Origin: Actinomycetales bacterium JB111
GTDB lineage: Bacteria; Actinomycetota; Actinomycetes; Actinomycetales; Actinomycetaceae
Length of the DNA stretch: 64,000 nucleotides
Reading direction: 5' to 3'
Assembly: GCA_900163555.1 (NCBI GenBank)
Contig: FUHX01000033.1
Span: 1-64,000 of the forward strand
In this document: positions 18,328 to 28,000 of the stretch, piece by piece
How positions within the stretch are numbered: position 1 is the first letter of the stretch
Layout: each line of letters starts with the position of its first letter
Made by a program: the position numbers and the translations under genes
Notes under the pieces: generated by a model
Database searches by the model: none
Seen by the model: only the letters and a program-made list of their open reading frames with translations
What the model was told of the DNA's origin: nothing

Positions 18328-20877
18328 ATGGGGACGCGCGGTCAGCTGCGGGTGCTCCTCGGTGCCGCGCCCGGCGTCGGGAAGACCTTCGCGATGCTCG
18401 AGGAGGGCGCCCGCCTGGCGGGCGAGGGGAAGGACGTGGCGATCGCCGTCGTCGAGACGCACGGGCGGGCCGCGACCGCGCGCATGGCCGAGGGGCTCCC
18501 CGCGATCCCGCGGCGGGCCGTCGAGCACCGCGGCGTCACGCTAACCGAGATGGACGTGGACGCCGTGCTCGCCGCCCGCCCGGACCTCGCCCTGGTCGAC
18601 GAGCTCGCCCACACGAACGCGCCCGGCTCGCGGCACGACAAGCGGTGGGAGGACGTCGGCGAGCTCCTCGCCGCCGGGATCGACGTCATCTCCACCGTCA
18701 ACATCCAGCACATCGAGTCGCTCAACGACGTGGTCGAGCGGATCACGGGCGTGCCCCAGCGGGAGACGATCCCGGACGAGATCCTGCGCGCCGCGCACTC
18801 CCTCGAGCTCGTCGACCTCGACCCGCAGGGGCTGCGCGAGCGGCTCGCCGAGGGCCTGGTGTACCCGGCGGAGCGGGTGGACGCGGCGCTGTCGAACTAC
18901 TTCCGGCTCGGCAACCTCACCGCCCTGCGCGAGCTCGCGCTGCTGTGGCTGGCGGACGAGGTGGACCAGGCGCTGCGGACCTACCGGGCCGAGCACGGGA
19001 TCGACAGTACGTGGGAGGCCCGCGAGCGCGTCGTCGTCACGCTGACCGGCGGGCCCGAGGGCGAGACCCTGCTGCGCCGCGGGGCCCGGATCGCGGCCCG
19101 CTCCGGGGGCGGCGAGCTGCTCGCCGTGCACGTGGCCGGCCAGGACGGGCTGCGCGCCGGCAGCCCGGCCGCGCTCGCGCAGCAGCGGGCGCTCGTGGAG
19201 AAGCTCGGCGGCACCTACCACCAGGTCGTCGGTGACGACATCCCGACGGCGCTCGTGCAGTTCGCGACCTCCGTCAACGCCACCCAGCTCGTGGTCGGCG
19301 TGAGCCGCCGGGGCCGGATCGCGGCCGCGCTCGAGGGGCCGGGCATCGGCGCGACCGTCATCCGCGAGGCCGGCAACATCGACGTCCACATCGTCAACCA
19401 CGCGGCGGCCGGGGGCCGGTTCACGCTCCCCCGGCCCGGCGGGGCGCTGACGGCCAGGCGGCGGGCCTGGGGCTTCCTCCTCGCGGTCGTCGGCGGGCCG
19501 CTGCTCACGTGGCTGCTCGTCCACCTGCGCACCGAGGCGTCCATCACGAGCGACGTCCTCACGTTCCAGCTGCTCGTGGTCGTGGTGGCCATGACCGGCG
19601 GCATCTGGCCGGCCCTGTTCGCGGCGGTCATGTCCGCGCTCACCCTCGACATCTTCTTCGTCCCGCCCTACGGGGACTTCTCGATCGACAAGCACTTCCA
19701 CGTGCTCGTCCTTGTGCTCTACGTGGTCATCGCCGCGCTCGTCAGCCTCGCCGTGGACCGGGCGGCCCGCAAGGCGCGGGCGGCCCGGCGGGCGGCGGCC
19801 GAGTCGCAGCTGCTCGCGACCGTGGCCGGCAGCGTGCTGCGCGGCCAGGGGGCGGTCCAGGCGCTCGTCGACCGCACGCGCGAGGCCTTCGGGCTGACGG
19901 GCGTGCGCCTGGTGGCGGCGGAGGAGTCCGGATGTGGCGGTGGCGGGGTCCTCGCCGCGAGCGGCGAGCACTCCCCCGACGACGACGTCACGCGGGTGCC
20001 GGTCGGCACCCGGGCGGTGCTCGAGATGACCGCGCCGGACCTCAAGGCCTCCGAGCAGCGGCTGCTGCAGGTCGTCGTGGCGCAGCTGGACGCCGCGCTC
20101 GAGCACTCGGACCTCGCCGAGACCGCGTCCGAGATCGGGCCGCTGGCCGCGTCGGACAAGGTGCGCGGGGCTTTGCTGTCCGCGGTGAGCCACGATCTGA
20201 GGCGGCCGCTCGCGGCGGCGACGGCCGCCGTCGGGGGGCTGCGGTCCGCGGGGAGCCGGATGAGCGAGGCGGACCGGGCCGAGCTGCTGGTGACGGCCGA
20301 CGAGAGCCTGGCCGCACTGGCGGACCTCGTCACCGACCTGCTGGACGTGGGCCGGCTGCAGGCCGGGGCGCTCGCGATCGCGCGGACGCCGACCGACACG
20401 GCGGACGTGGTGCTGGCGGCCCTGGACGAGCTGGGACTCGGGCCGGACGACGTCGGGCTCGACCTGGCCGACGACGTGCCGCAGGTGCTCGCCGACGGGG
20501 CGCTGCTGCAGCGGGTGGTCGTCAACCTGCTCGCGAACGCGCAGCGGTACTCGCCGGCGGGGTCGCGGCCGCGGGTGTCGACGAGCGCGTTCGGCGGGCA
20601 GGTGGAGATCCGGGTGATCGACGCGGGGCCGGGGATCCCGGCCGATCGGCGGGACGACGTGTTCGTGCCGTTCCAGCGGCTCGGGGACACGGACAACGGC
20701 ACGGGGCTCGGGCTCGGGCTGGCGCTCTCGCGCGGGTTCGTGGAGGGGATGGGCGGCACACTGGTCCCGGAGGACACCCCGGGCGGGGGCGTGACGATGG
20801 TGGTGGCGCTGGACGCCGTCGGGGAGACGGGCGGGCGCGTGGAGGAAGGGGTGGGCGATGACGATCCTCATCGCTGA
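18328..20877 (+). CDS. kdpD: Sensor histidine kinase KdpD
   Basis: The membrane kinase that senses potassium limitation or turgor and controls kdp expression. Domains in order: KdpD N-terminal domain with Walker A GAAPGVGKT (12-20); a universal-stress-protein-like domain (~235-350); four membrane helices (DUF4118, ~370-475); a GAF-like linker; then HisKA with the phosphorylatable His622 in AVSHDLRRPL and an HATPase domain with GTGLGLGLALS. The 849-aa length is typical. Overlaps kdpE by 20 bp. Confidence 0.95.
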   Translation: MGTRGQLRVLLGAAPGVGKTFAMLEEGARLAGEGKDVAIAVVETHGRAATARMAEGLPAIPRRAVEHRGVTLTEMDVDAVLAARPDLALVDELAHTNAPGSRHDKRWEDVGELLAAGIDVISTVNIQHIESLNDVVERITGVPQRETIPDEILRAAHSLELVDLDPQGLRERLAEGLVYPAERVDAALSNYFRLGNLTALRELALLWLADEVDQALRTYRAEHGIDSTWEARERVVVTLTGGPEGETLLRRGARIAARSGGGELLAVHVAGQDGLRAGSPAALAQQRALVEKLGGTYHQVVGDDIPTALVQFATSVNATQLVVGVSRRGRIAAALEGPGIGATVIREAGNIDVHIVNHAAAGGRFTLPRPGGALTARRRAWGFLLAVVGGPLLTWLLVHLRTEASITSDVLTFQLLVVVVAMTGGIWPALFAAVMSALTLDIFFVPPYGDFSIDKHFHVLVLVLYVVIAALVSLAVDRAARKARAARRAAAESQLLATVAGSVLRGQGAVQALVDRTREAFGLTGVRLVAAEESGCGGGGVLAASGEHSPDDDVTRVPVGTRAVLEMTAPDLKASEQRLLQVVVAQLDAALEHSDLAETASEIGPLAASDKVRGALLSAVSHDLRRPLAAATAAVGGLRSAGSRMSEADRAELLVTADESLAALADLVTDLLDVGRLQAGALAIARTPTDTADVVLAALDELGLGPDDVGLDLADDVPQVLADGALLQRVVVNLLANAQRYSPAGSRPRVSTSAFGGQVEIRVIDAGPGIPADRRDDVFVPFQRLGDTDNGTGLGLGLALSRGFVEGMGGTLVPEDTPGGGVTMVVALDAVGETGGRVEEGVGDDDPHR

Positions 20878-21553
20878 CGACGACCCGCAGATCCTGCGGG
20901 CGCTGCGGATCACGCTGCGTGCGGAGGGGTACGAGATCGTCACGGCCGCGGACGGCGCGGAGGCGATCTCGGCGGCGGCGCGGCACAGGCCGGACCTGCT
21001 GATGATCGACCTGGGGATGCCGCGGCTGGACGGGGTCGAGGTGATTACGGCGGTGCGGGGGTGGTCGTCGGCGCCGATCCTCGTGATCTCGGGGCGCAGC
21101 GGCTCGGCGGACAAGGTGGAGGCGCTCGACGCCGGCGCGGACGACTACGTGACCAAGCCGTTCTCGATCGACGAGCTGCTCGCGCGCATCCGGGCGCTGA
21201 CCAGGCGCGGGGCGCCGGCGAGCGCGGAGCCGGTCGTGAGGTTCGGGGACGTGACGGTGGACCTCGGTGCGCGGCGGGTGACGCGGGGGTCGGGGGCCGA
21301 CGCGGAGGTGGTGCGGCTGACGCCGACGGAGTGGCAGGTGCTCGGGCTGCTCCTGCGGAACCCGGGGAAGCTGGTGACGCGGCAGACGCTGCTCACGGAG
21401 ATCTGGGGATCGGAGCACGTGCGGGACACCGGGTACCTGCGGCTGTACGTGGCGCAGCTGCGGAAGAAGCTCGAGCCGGAGCCGGCGGCGCCGCGGTACC
21501 TGCTGACGGAGGCGGGGATGGGGTACCGGCTGGAGGTGCCGGAGGGGGTGTGA
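20858..21553 (+). CDS. kdpE: Response regulator KdpE
   Basis: An OmpR-family transcription factor paired with KdpD. The receiver domain has the acidic pocket D7-D8-D9, phospho-acceptor Asp51 (LLMIDLGMP) and the conserved Lys in YVTKPFS. The C-terminal winged helix runs from about residue 135 with TPTEWQVLGLLLRNPGKLVTRQ. The start lies inside kdpD, 20 bp before its stop, with GGAGGAAGGGG as ribosome site. It is expected to activate the kdp promoter upstream of 13621. Confidence 0.95.
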   Translation: MTILIADDDPQILRALRITLRAEGYEIVTAADGAEAISAAARHRPDLLMIDLGMPRLDGVEVITAVRGWSSAPILVISGRSGSADKVEALDAGADDYVTKPFSIDELLARIRALTRRGAPASAEPVVRFGDVTVDLGARRVTRGSGADAEVVRLTPTEWQVLGLLLRNPGKLVTRQTLLTEIWGSEHVRDTGYLRLYVAQLRKKLEPEPAAPRYLLTEAGMGYRLEVPEGV

Positions 21554-21568
21554 GTGGGGCGCTGCGCT

Positions 21569-21624
21569 GATCTACTGCAACATCTACTGGAAAGTCGCTT
21601 TTACAGTGGATTTTGCAGTAGATC
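21569..21624. terminator. Bidirectional hairpin between kdpE and the DUF255 gene
   Basis: Arms 21569-21593 and 21600-21624 pair over 25 bp with three mismatches and a 6-nt loop. The outer 12 bp (GATCTACTGCAA) are perfect. The element is far more AT-rich than its surroundings and sits between convergent genes, so it probably terminates both. Confidence 0.7.
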
Positions 21625-21669
21625 TGGCCGAAGGGCTCGCACATTGAGCCGAGGATCAGATCCAGTCGC

Positions 21670-23688
<2,019 letters not shown>

Positions 23689-23718
23689 GTCGCCATTGGA
23701 CGACTGTAATCAGGCGAC

Positions 23719-24015
23719 TCAGGCCGCATACAGCTCTTCCTTGCTCGCCTCGATGGACTCGATGATGAAGGGGTTGCGGAGCGCGCCGACCTCCACCAGG
23801 TCCACGGGGCGATCGACGACCGTCTCCAATGCGCTCTTGAAACGGAAGTAATGATCCAGGGTTCGCGGGGCATCGTCCGCGAACTCCACGAGGAAGTCGA
23901 CGTCGCTGCGGTCAGGATCGAACCGATCCGTCAGCGCCGATCCGAAGGCGGCAAGACGACGGACGCCGAACTCGCGACACAGGTGGGCAATCGCGACGCG
24001 ATCCAACCTCAGCAT
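23719..24015 (-). CDS. Orphan MNT-type nucleotidyltransferase
   Basis: A 98-aa minimal nucleotidyltransferase with the family motif GS-x11-DVD (GSALTDRF...SDVDFLVEF), followed by a conserved third acidic residue in PVDLVEV. Such proteins are usually antitoxins of HEPN toxins, adding AMP to them. No HEPN gene is adjacent, so this is an orphan or acts on another partner. The start is set at ATG 24015 because GAGGAGGT lies six bases upstream; a start at 24048 would add 11 residues. It marks the left end of the accessory island. Confidence 0.8.
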   Translation of the reverse strand: MLRLDRVAIAHLCREFGVRRLAAFGSALTDRFDPDRSDVDFLVEFADDAPRTLDHYFRFKSALETVVDRPVDLVEVGALRNPFIIESIEASKEELYAA

Positions 24016-24069
24016 GGCGGACCTCCTCACTCGCTGGCTCTTGTCCATCGTTGCATACGGGCACCCCGG

Positions 24070-24308
24070 TCAGGCCGTGAGCAGTGCCCGGGTGTAGTCG
24101 TCGGTCGGGCGCGTGACCACGGACTCCACGGGCCCGCCTCGACCACGCGCCCGCTGCGCAGGACCATGACCTGATCGGCGAGCTCCGCGACCACCCCGAG
24201 GTCGTGCGTGACGAGGAGGTACGTGAGCTCGAGCTCCCGCTGCAGCTCGGCGAGCAGGTCGATCACGGCCGCCTGGACGGTGGCGTCGAGGGCGGAGACC
24301 GGCTCGTC
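24070..24308 (-). pseudogene. Remnant of an oligopeptide-type ABC transporter ATPase
   Basis: Only the last part of an OppD/OppF-like ATPase is left. It begins at the Walker B/D-loop ([13 protein letters not shown]) and continues through the switch His ([14 protein letters not shown]) to GRVVEAGP. A frameshift near 24130 then moves the ending ([19 protein letters not shown]) into another frame. Walker A and the LSGGQ signature are absent; unrelated sequence lies directly upstream. The gene appears truncated by the rearrangement that brought in the restriction-modification genes. Confidence 0.8.
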
Positions 24309-24380
24309 GAGGAGCTCGACGATCCGTGCGAAGTCGTCGCCCAGCACCTCGTCGACAAGCGCGCCACCCCACCTACTCAC

Positions 24381-24535
24381 GACTTACGCCACTACGAGCA
24401 GTCGCTGCACTGCCAGGTGCGCGGGCTACCGTCTCAGGAGCTGTCAGACCTCACCCGGAACATGCCGGGAGCCCCGGAACGGATCAAGGGTCTTGAGAGA
24501 ACGCGACGTGCTCTCGAGCAGCCAGGACTGTCAGT
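24381..24535 (+). promoter_or_regulatory. Junction and probable promoter region before hsdM
   Basis: This 155-bp gap between the ABC remnant and hsdM contains the inverted repeat CTTGAGAG-N11-CTCTCGAG (24492-24518, one mismatch), 18 bp before the hsdM ATG. It could be an operator controlling the restriction-modification operon. No gene is recognised. Confidence 0.35.
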
Positions 24536-26014
24536 ATGGTTCAGTCTGTGATCACGGGTGAGTTGAAGAGCAAGATCGACCGCGTCTGGGACGCCTTCTG
24601 GTCGGGCGGCATCAGCAACCCGCTCGAGGTCATCGAGCAGATCACCTACCTGCTCTTCATCCGACGCCTCGACGACATCCAGACATTGGCTGAGAAGAAG
24701 GCCCGTGTCACCGGTGGCGCCATCGAGAACCCCGTGTTCCTGGCCGGCCAGGCGCACCTGCGCTGGAGCCAGTTCAAGAACGCGAGCCCCGACGTGATGC
24801 ACCAGACGATCGCCAACGAGGTCTTTCCGTTCCTTCGCTCCCTCGGTGACGGCACCACCTACAGCGAGCACATGAAGGACGCCCGCTTCACCATCCCGAC
24901 GCCCGCACTGCTGTCCAAGGTCGTCGACATGCTGGACGGCATCCCGATGGCAGACCGCGACACCAATGGCGATCTGTACGAGTACATGCTGTCCAAGATC
25001 GCGTCCGCTGGGACGAACGGCCAGTTCCGTACGCCGCGCCACATCATCGAACTGATGGTCAAGATGACCGCGCCTCGGCCGGGCGACGAGATCTGCGACC
25101 CGGCGTGCGGCACGGCCGGCTTCTTGGTGGCTGCCAGCGAGTACGTCCGCGACACCCATGGCGACGCACTGCTCGATTCCGCGCAGCGCAAGCACTTCCA
25201 TGCCTCAATGTTCCACGGCTACGACTTCGACTCCACGATGCTTCGCATCGGCAGCATGAACATGTTGTTGCACGGCATCGAGTCCCCCGACATCCGCTAC
25301 CGCGACTCCCTCTCCGAGGGCGCGGCCGGGGACGCCGAGAAGTACACCCTGATCCTTGCAAACCCGCCGTTCGCCGGGTCGCTCGACTATGAGTCGACGG
25401 CGAAGGACCTGCAGCGGATGGTGAAGACCAAGAAGACCGAACTGCTCTTTTTCGCCCTGTTCCTCAAGCTGCTCAAGCCGGGCGGGCGGGCGGCGGTCAT
25501 CGTGCCCGACGGCGTACTCTTCGGCTCGTCGAAGGCGCACAAGGAACTGCGCCGCAGCTTGGTCGAGGACCAGAAGCTCGACGCCGTCGTGAAGCTTCCC
25601 TCGGGTGTCTTCCGGCCGTACGCAGGTGTCTCGACCGCGATCTTGCTTTTCACCAAGACGAACTCAGGCGGCACCGACGACGTCTGGTTCTATGACGTCC
25701 GCGCCGACGGTTTCTCCCTCGATGACAAACGCAACCCGGTCGAGGCCAACGACCTTCCCGACGTCGCAAATCGTTGGTTGAGTCTGTCTGAACCAAACTC
25801 GCCGGAGAAGGATCGCGCCCGCACCGAACAGTCCTTCCTCGTCCCCAAGGCCGACATCGTCGCCCAGGGCTACGACCTCTCGCTGAACCGCTACAAGGAG
25901 ATCGAGTACGACGAAGTCGAGCACCGCGCGCCGCTGGAGATCATCGCCGACATCGAGCACCTGGAGGAAGAGATTGCCAAGGGCCTGGCCGGGTTGAAGG
26001 CGATGCTCTCGTGA
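24536..26014 (+). CDS. hsdM: Type I restriction-modification DNA methyltransferase subunit
   Basis: The adenine methyltransferase subunit of a type I system. Seen: an N-terminal helical HsdM_N domain ([35 protein letters not shown], shortened here), the SAM motif DPACGTAGF near residue 188 and the catalytic NPPF motif near residue 276. The 492-aa length is typical. The lower GC and more varied codon use, compared with the kdp and nuo genes, suggest acquisition by transfer. The final codon overlaps the hsdS GTG start. Confidence 0.96.
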   Translation: MVQSVITGELKSKIDRVWDAFWSGGISNPLEVIEQITYLLFIRRLDDIQTLAEKKARVTGGAIENPVFLAGQAHLRWSQFKNASPDVMHQTIANEVFPFLRSLGDGTTYSEHMKDARFTIPTPALLSKVVDMLDGIPMADRDTNGDLYEYMLSKIASAGTNGQFRTPRHIIELMVKMTAPRPGDEICDPACGTAGFLVAASEYVRDTHGDALLDSAQRKHFHASMFHGYDFDSTMLRIGSMNMLLHGIESPDIRYRDSLSEGAAGDAEKYTLILANPPFAGSLDYESTAKDLQRMVKTKKTELLFFALFLKLLKPGGRAAVIVPDGVLFGSSKAHKELRRSLVEDQKLDAVVKLPSGVFRPYAGVSTAILLFTKTNSGGTDDVWFYDVRADGFSLDDKRNPVEANDLPDVANRWLSLSEPNSPEKDRARTEQSFLVPKADIVAQGYDLSLNRYKEIEYDEVEHRAPLEIIADIEHLEEEIAKGLAGLKAMLS

Positions 26015-27156
26015 CGACGCTCGGGGACTTCATGGTCACACGGGGTGGTTCTTTGAATCCGAGTTCCTTCCCGAACGAGGAGTTCGAGCTATACAGCATC
26101 CCTGCGCATGATCGGGGCGGTCCCGATTTCACCCTCGGGTCCGACATCGGTTCGTCCAAGCAGATCGTCGAACCGGGCGATGTGATGGTATCAAAAATCA
26201 TTCCCCACATTCGCCGCGCTCGCGTAGTTGGGCCCCATAAGGGTCGCAGGCAAATTGCTTCTGGCGAATGGATCGTGTTCCGCGGGCATAGCTTTCACTC
26301 CAACTACCTCCGTCAATTCCTAATCAGCGATGGCTTCCACAAACAGTTCATGAACACCGTGGCTGGGCTAGGGGGCTCTCTCGTCCGGGCTCGACCTGCA
26401 CAGGTCAAATCCATCCCTCTGCCGCTCCCTCCCCTCCCGGAGCAGCGCCGGATCGCCGCGATCCTCGAACACGCCGACGCTCTCCGCGCCAAGCGCCGCC
26501 AAGTCCTCACCCACCTCGACGCCCTCACCCAGTCGATCTTCCACGACATGTTCGGCGATGTGAGGACGAACCAGCACGGTTACGACGTCGCTACGATTGC
26601 GGACATCTCTGAGCGCGTCACAGACGGCGAGCACAAGACGCCACGAAGGTCTGAATCGGGGTTCCCGCTGATTTCCGCGCGCAACGTCCGAGATGGATGG
26701 ATCGACTTCGAGAACACAGACTTCGTGGACGCTGACGAATACGCCCTGCTGAGCCGCAGGATCGAGCCCCGTCAGGGGGACGTACTCATATCTTGTTCGG
26801 GAAGCATCGGCAGGGTTGCCCAAGTTGGTGAGCGGAATCGTTTCGCAATGGTACGGAGCGCAGCGCTCGTCCGCCCGGGACCGACAGTTCATCCCACCTT
26901 TTTGGAACGCACCCTCGCGAGTCCAACCCTCAAGTCGATCATGGTGGCGCACGCAAACTCGTCTGCTCAGGCCAATCTTTTCCAGAACCAGATCAAGCGA
27001 CTCCCCGTCCTCGTCCCGCCCTTAGCCCTCCAGGAGGAGTTCGCTGATCGGGTGGCGCGGATTGGCGCGGTGGTCGACGCGGCTAAGACAACAACGGCGG
27101 CCGACGACGAGCTCTTCGCCTCCCTCCAATCCCGCGCCTTCCGCGGCGAACTCTGA
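26011..27156 (+). CDS. hsdS: Type I restriction-modification specificity subunit
   Basis: Sets the bipartite DNA target. Two target-recognition domains (about 1-135 and 190-340) are separated and followed by the usual helical spacers (PPLPEQRRIAAILEHADALRAKRRQ, shortened). The recognition domains are the most AT-rich coding DNA in the window, as expected for fast-exchanging modules. 381 aa is within range. The GTG at 26011 overlaps hsdM by 4 bp. The target sequence cannot be predicted from the protein alone. Confidence 0.93.
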   Translation: MTTLGDFMVTRGGSLNPSSFPNEEFELYSIPAHDRGGPDFTLGSDIGSSKQIVEPGDVMVSKIIPHIRRARVVGPHKGRRQIASGEWIVFRGHSFHSNYLRQFLISDGFHKQFMNTVAGLGGSLVRARPAQVKSIPLPLPPLPEQRRIAAILEHADALRAKRRQVLTHLDALTQSIFHDMFGDVRTNQHGYDVATIADISERVTDGEHKTPRRSESGFPLISARNVRDGWIDFENTDFVDADEYALLSRRIEPRQGDVLISCSGSIGRVAQVGERNRFAMVRSAALVRPGPTVHPTFLERTLASPTLKSIMVAHANSSAQANLFQNQIKRLPVLVPPLALQEEFADRVARIGAVVDAAKTTTAADDELFASLQSRAFRGEL

Positions 27157-27200
27157 CCACACCCATATCGCCTCCGATAACACTTCGCTACCATGACGGC

Positions 27201-27644
27201 ATGGACATCCGCGCGGAACGCCTGGCGGCTGGCATGAGCCAGTCGGAGTTGGCGCGCACGGCGCGTGTCTCCCAGCCCAACCTGTCGGCATACGAGAACG
27301 GCAGGCGCTCCCCCAGCCCCGACGTACTCGACCGGATCGCCCGAGCTCTGGCCGGTCGCCCTTCGGTCCGCGTTGAGCAGCACCGAGACGACATCCGGGC
27401 ACTGGTCGCGCAGTTCCGCGCGTCCCGGCCACGGATCGTGGGCTCGATCGCCCGCGGCGAGGACCACCCCGGCTCGGACGTCGACGTACTCGTCGACTTC
27501 ACCGACGAGGCAACCCTGCTCGACGAGGTCGGGCTGCGCCTCGCCCTGCGTGACCTCCTCCGCATGGAGGTGGACGTGATTGCCGCCGACTCGCTGCGCG
27601 GCGAGGTCCGCGACCGCCTCCTAAGTGAAGCGGTCGCGGTGTGA
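27201..27644 (+). CDS. HTH-MNT antitoxin (XRE domain fused to nucleotidyltransferase)
   Basis: 147 aa. Residues ~1-55 form an XRE-type helix-turn-helix (MSQSELARTARVSQPNLSAYE), and residues ~70-147 a minimal nucleotidyltransferase with GS-x10-DVD (starting G81-S82). In known MntA-HepT modules the nucleotidyltransferase inactivates the HEPN RNase by adding AMP to a Tyr; the fused HTH suggests it also represses its own operon. Its stop overlaps the downstream HEPN start (GTGA). It lies between hsdS and hsdR on the same strand. Confidence 0.88.
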   Translation: MDIRAERLAAGMSQSELARTARVSQPNLSAYENGRRSPSPDVLDRIARALAGRPSVRVEQHRDDIRALVAQFRASRPRIVGSIARGEDHPGSDVDVLVDFTDEATLLDEVGLRLALRDLLRMEVDVIAADSLRGEVRDRLLSEAVAV

Positions 27645-28000
27645 ACGACCAGACGCACGAGGGCAGCAGGGCCCGTGACGCCGCGGAGCGAGTCATCGCG
27701 GTCTGCGACACGCTCGCTGAGCTCACGACGATCGGGCAGGAGGCCTTCGTGGGCGACACCCGCAGCCAGTGGGCCGTGGAGATGGGCCTGATCCGGATCG
27801 GCGAGGGGATCAACCGGATCCCCGCCCCCGTGCTGGAGCAGTACGACGGGCAGCCCTGGCGGTCGATCGTCGGAATGCGCAACTTCGCCGCACACCAGTA
27901 CGACGATCTCGACCCCCGCCGTGTGTGGCGCACGGTCACCCAGGACGTGCCCGCGCTGCGCAGCTACCTCGCCGACGTCGTACTCCCGGGGTTGCCGTGA
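27641..28000 (+). CDS. HepT-like HEPN toxin (DUF86 family)
   Basis: A 119-aa all-helical HEPN protein with the complete RNase/AMPylation motif R80-N-F-A-A-H85-Q-Y87 (R-x4-H-x-Y). Predicted RNase toxin, held inactive by AMPylation of Tyr87 by the upstream nucleotidyltransferase; this is inferred from the MntA-HepT family. Its GTG start overlaps the antitoxin stop and its own stop overlaps the hsdR GTG, so toxin, antitoxin and restriction subunit are translated in series. Confidence 0.88.
   Translation: MNDQTHEGSRARDAAERVIAVCDTLAELTTIGQEAFVGDTRSQWAVEMGLIRIGEGINRIPAPVLEQYDGQPWRSIVGMRNFAAHQYDDLDPRRVWRTVTQDVPALRSYLADVVLPGLP

Noticed and set aside
27769-27996. Upstream extension of the hsdR open frame
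   Set aside because: It overlaps the HEPN gene in another frame and has shadow-like composition; homology to HsdR starts at the GTG at 27997, which is coupled to the HEPN stop.
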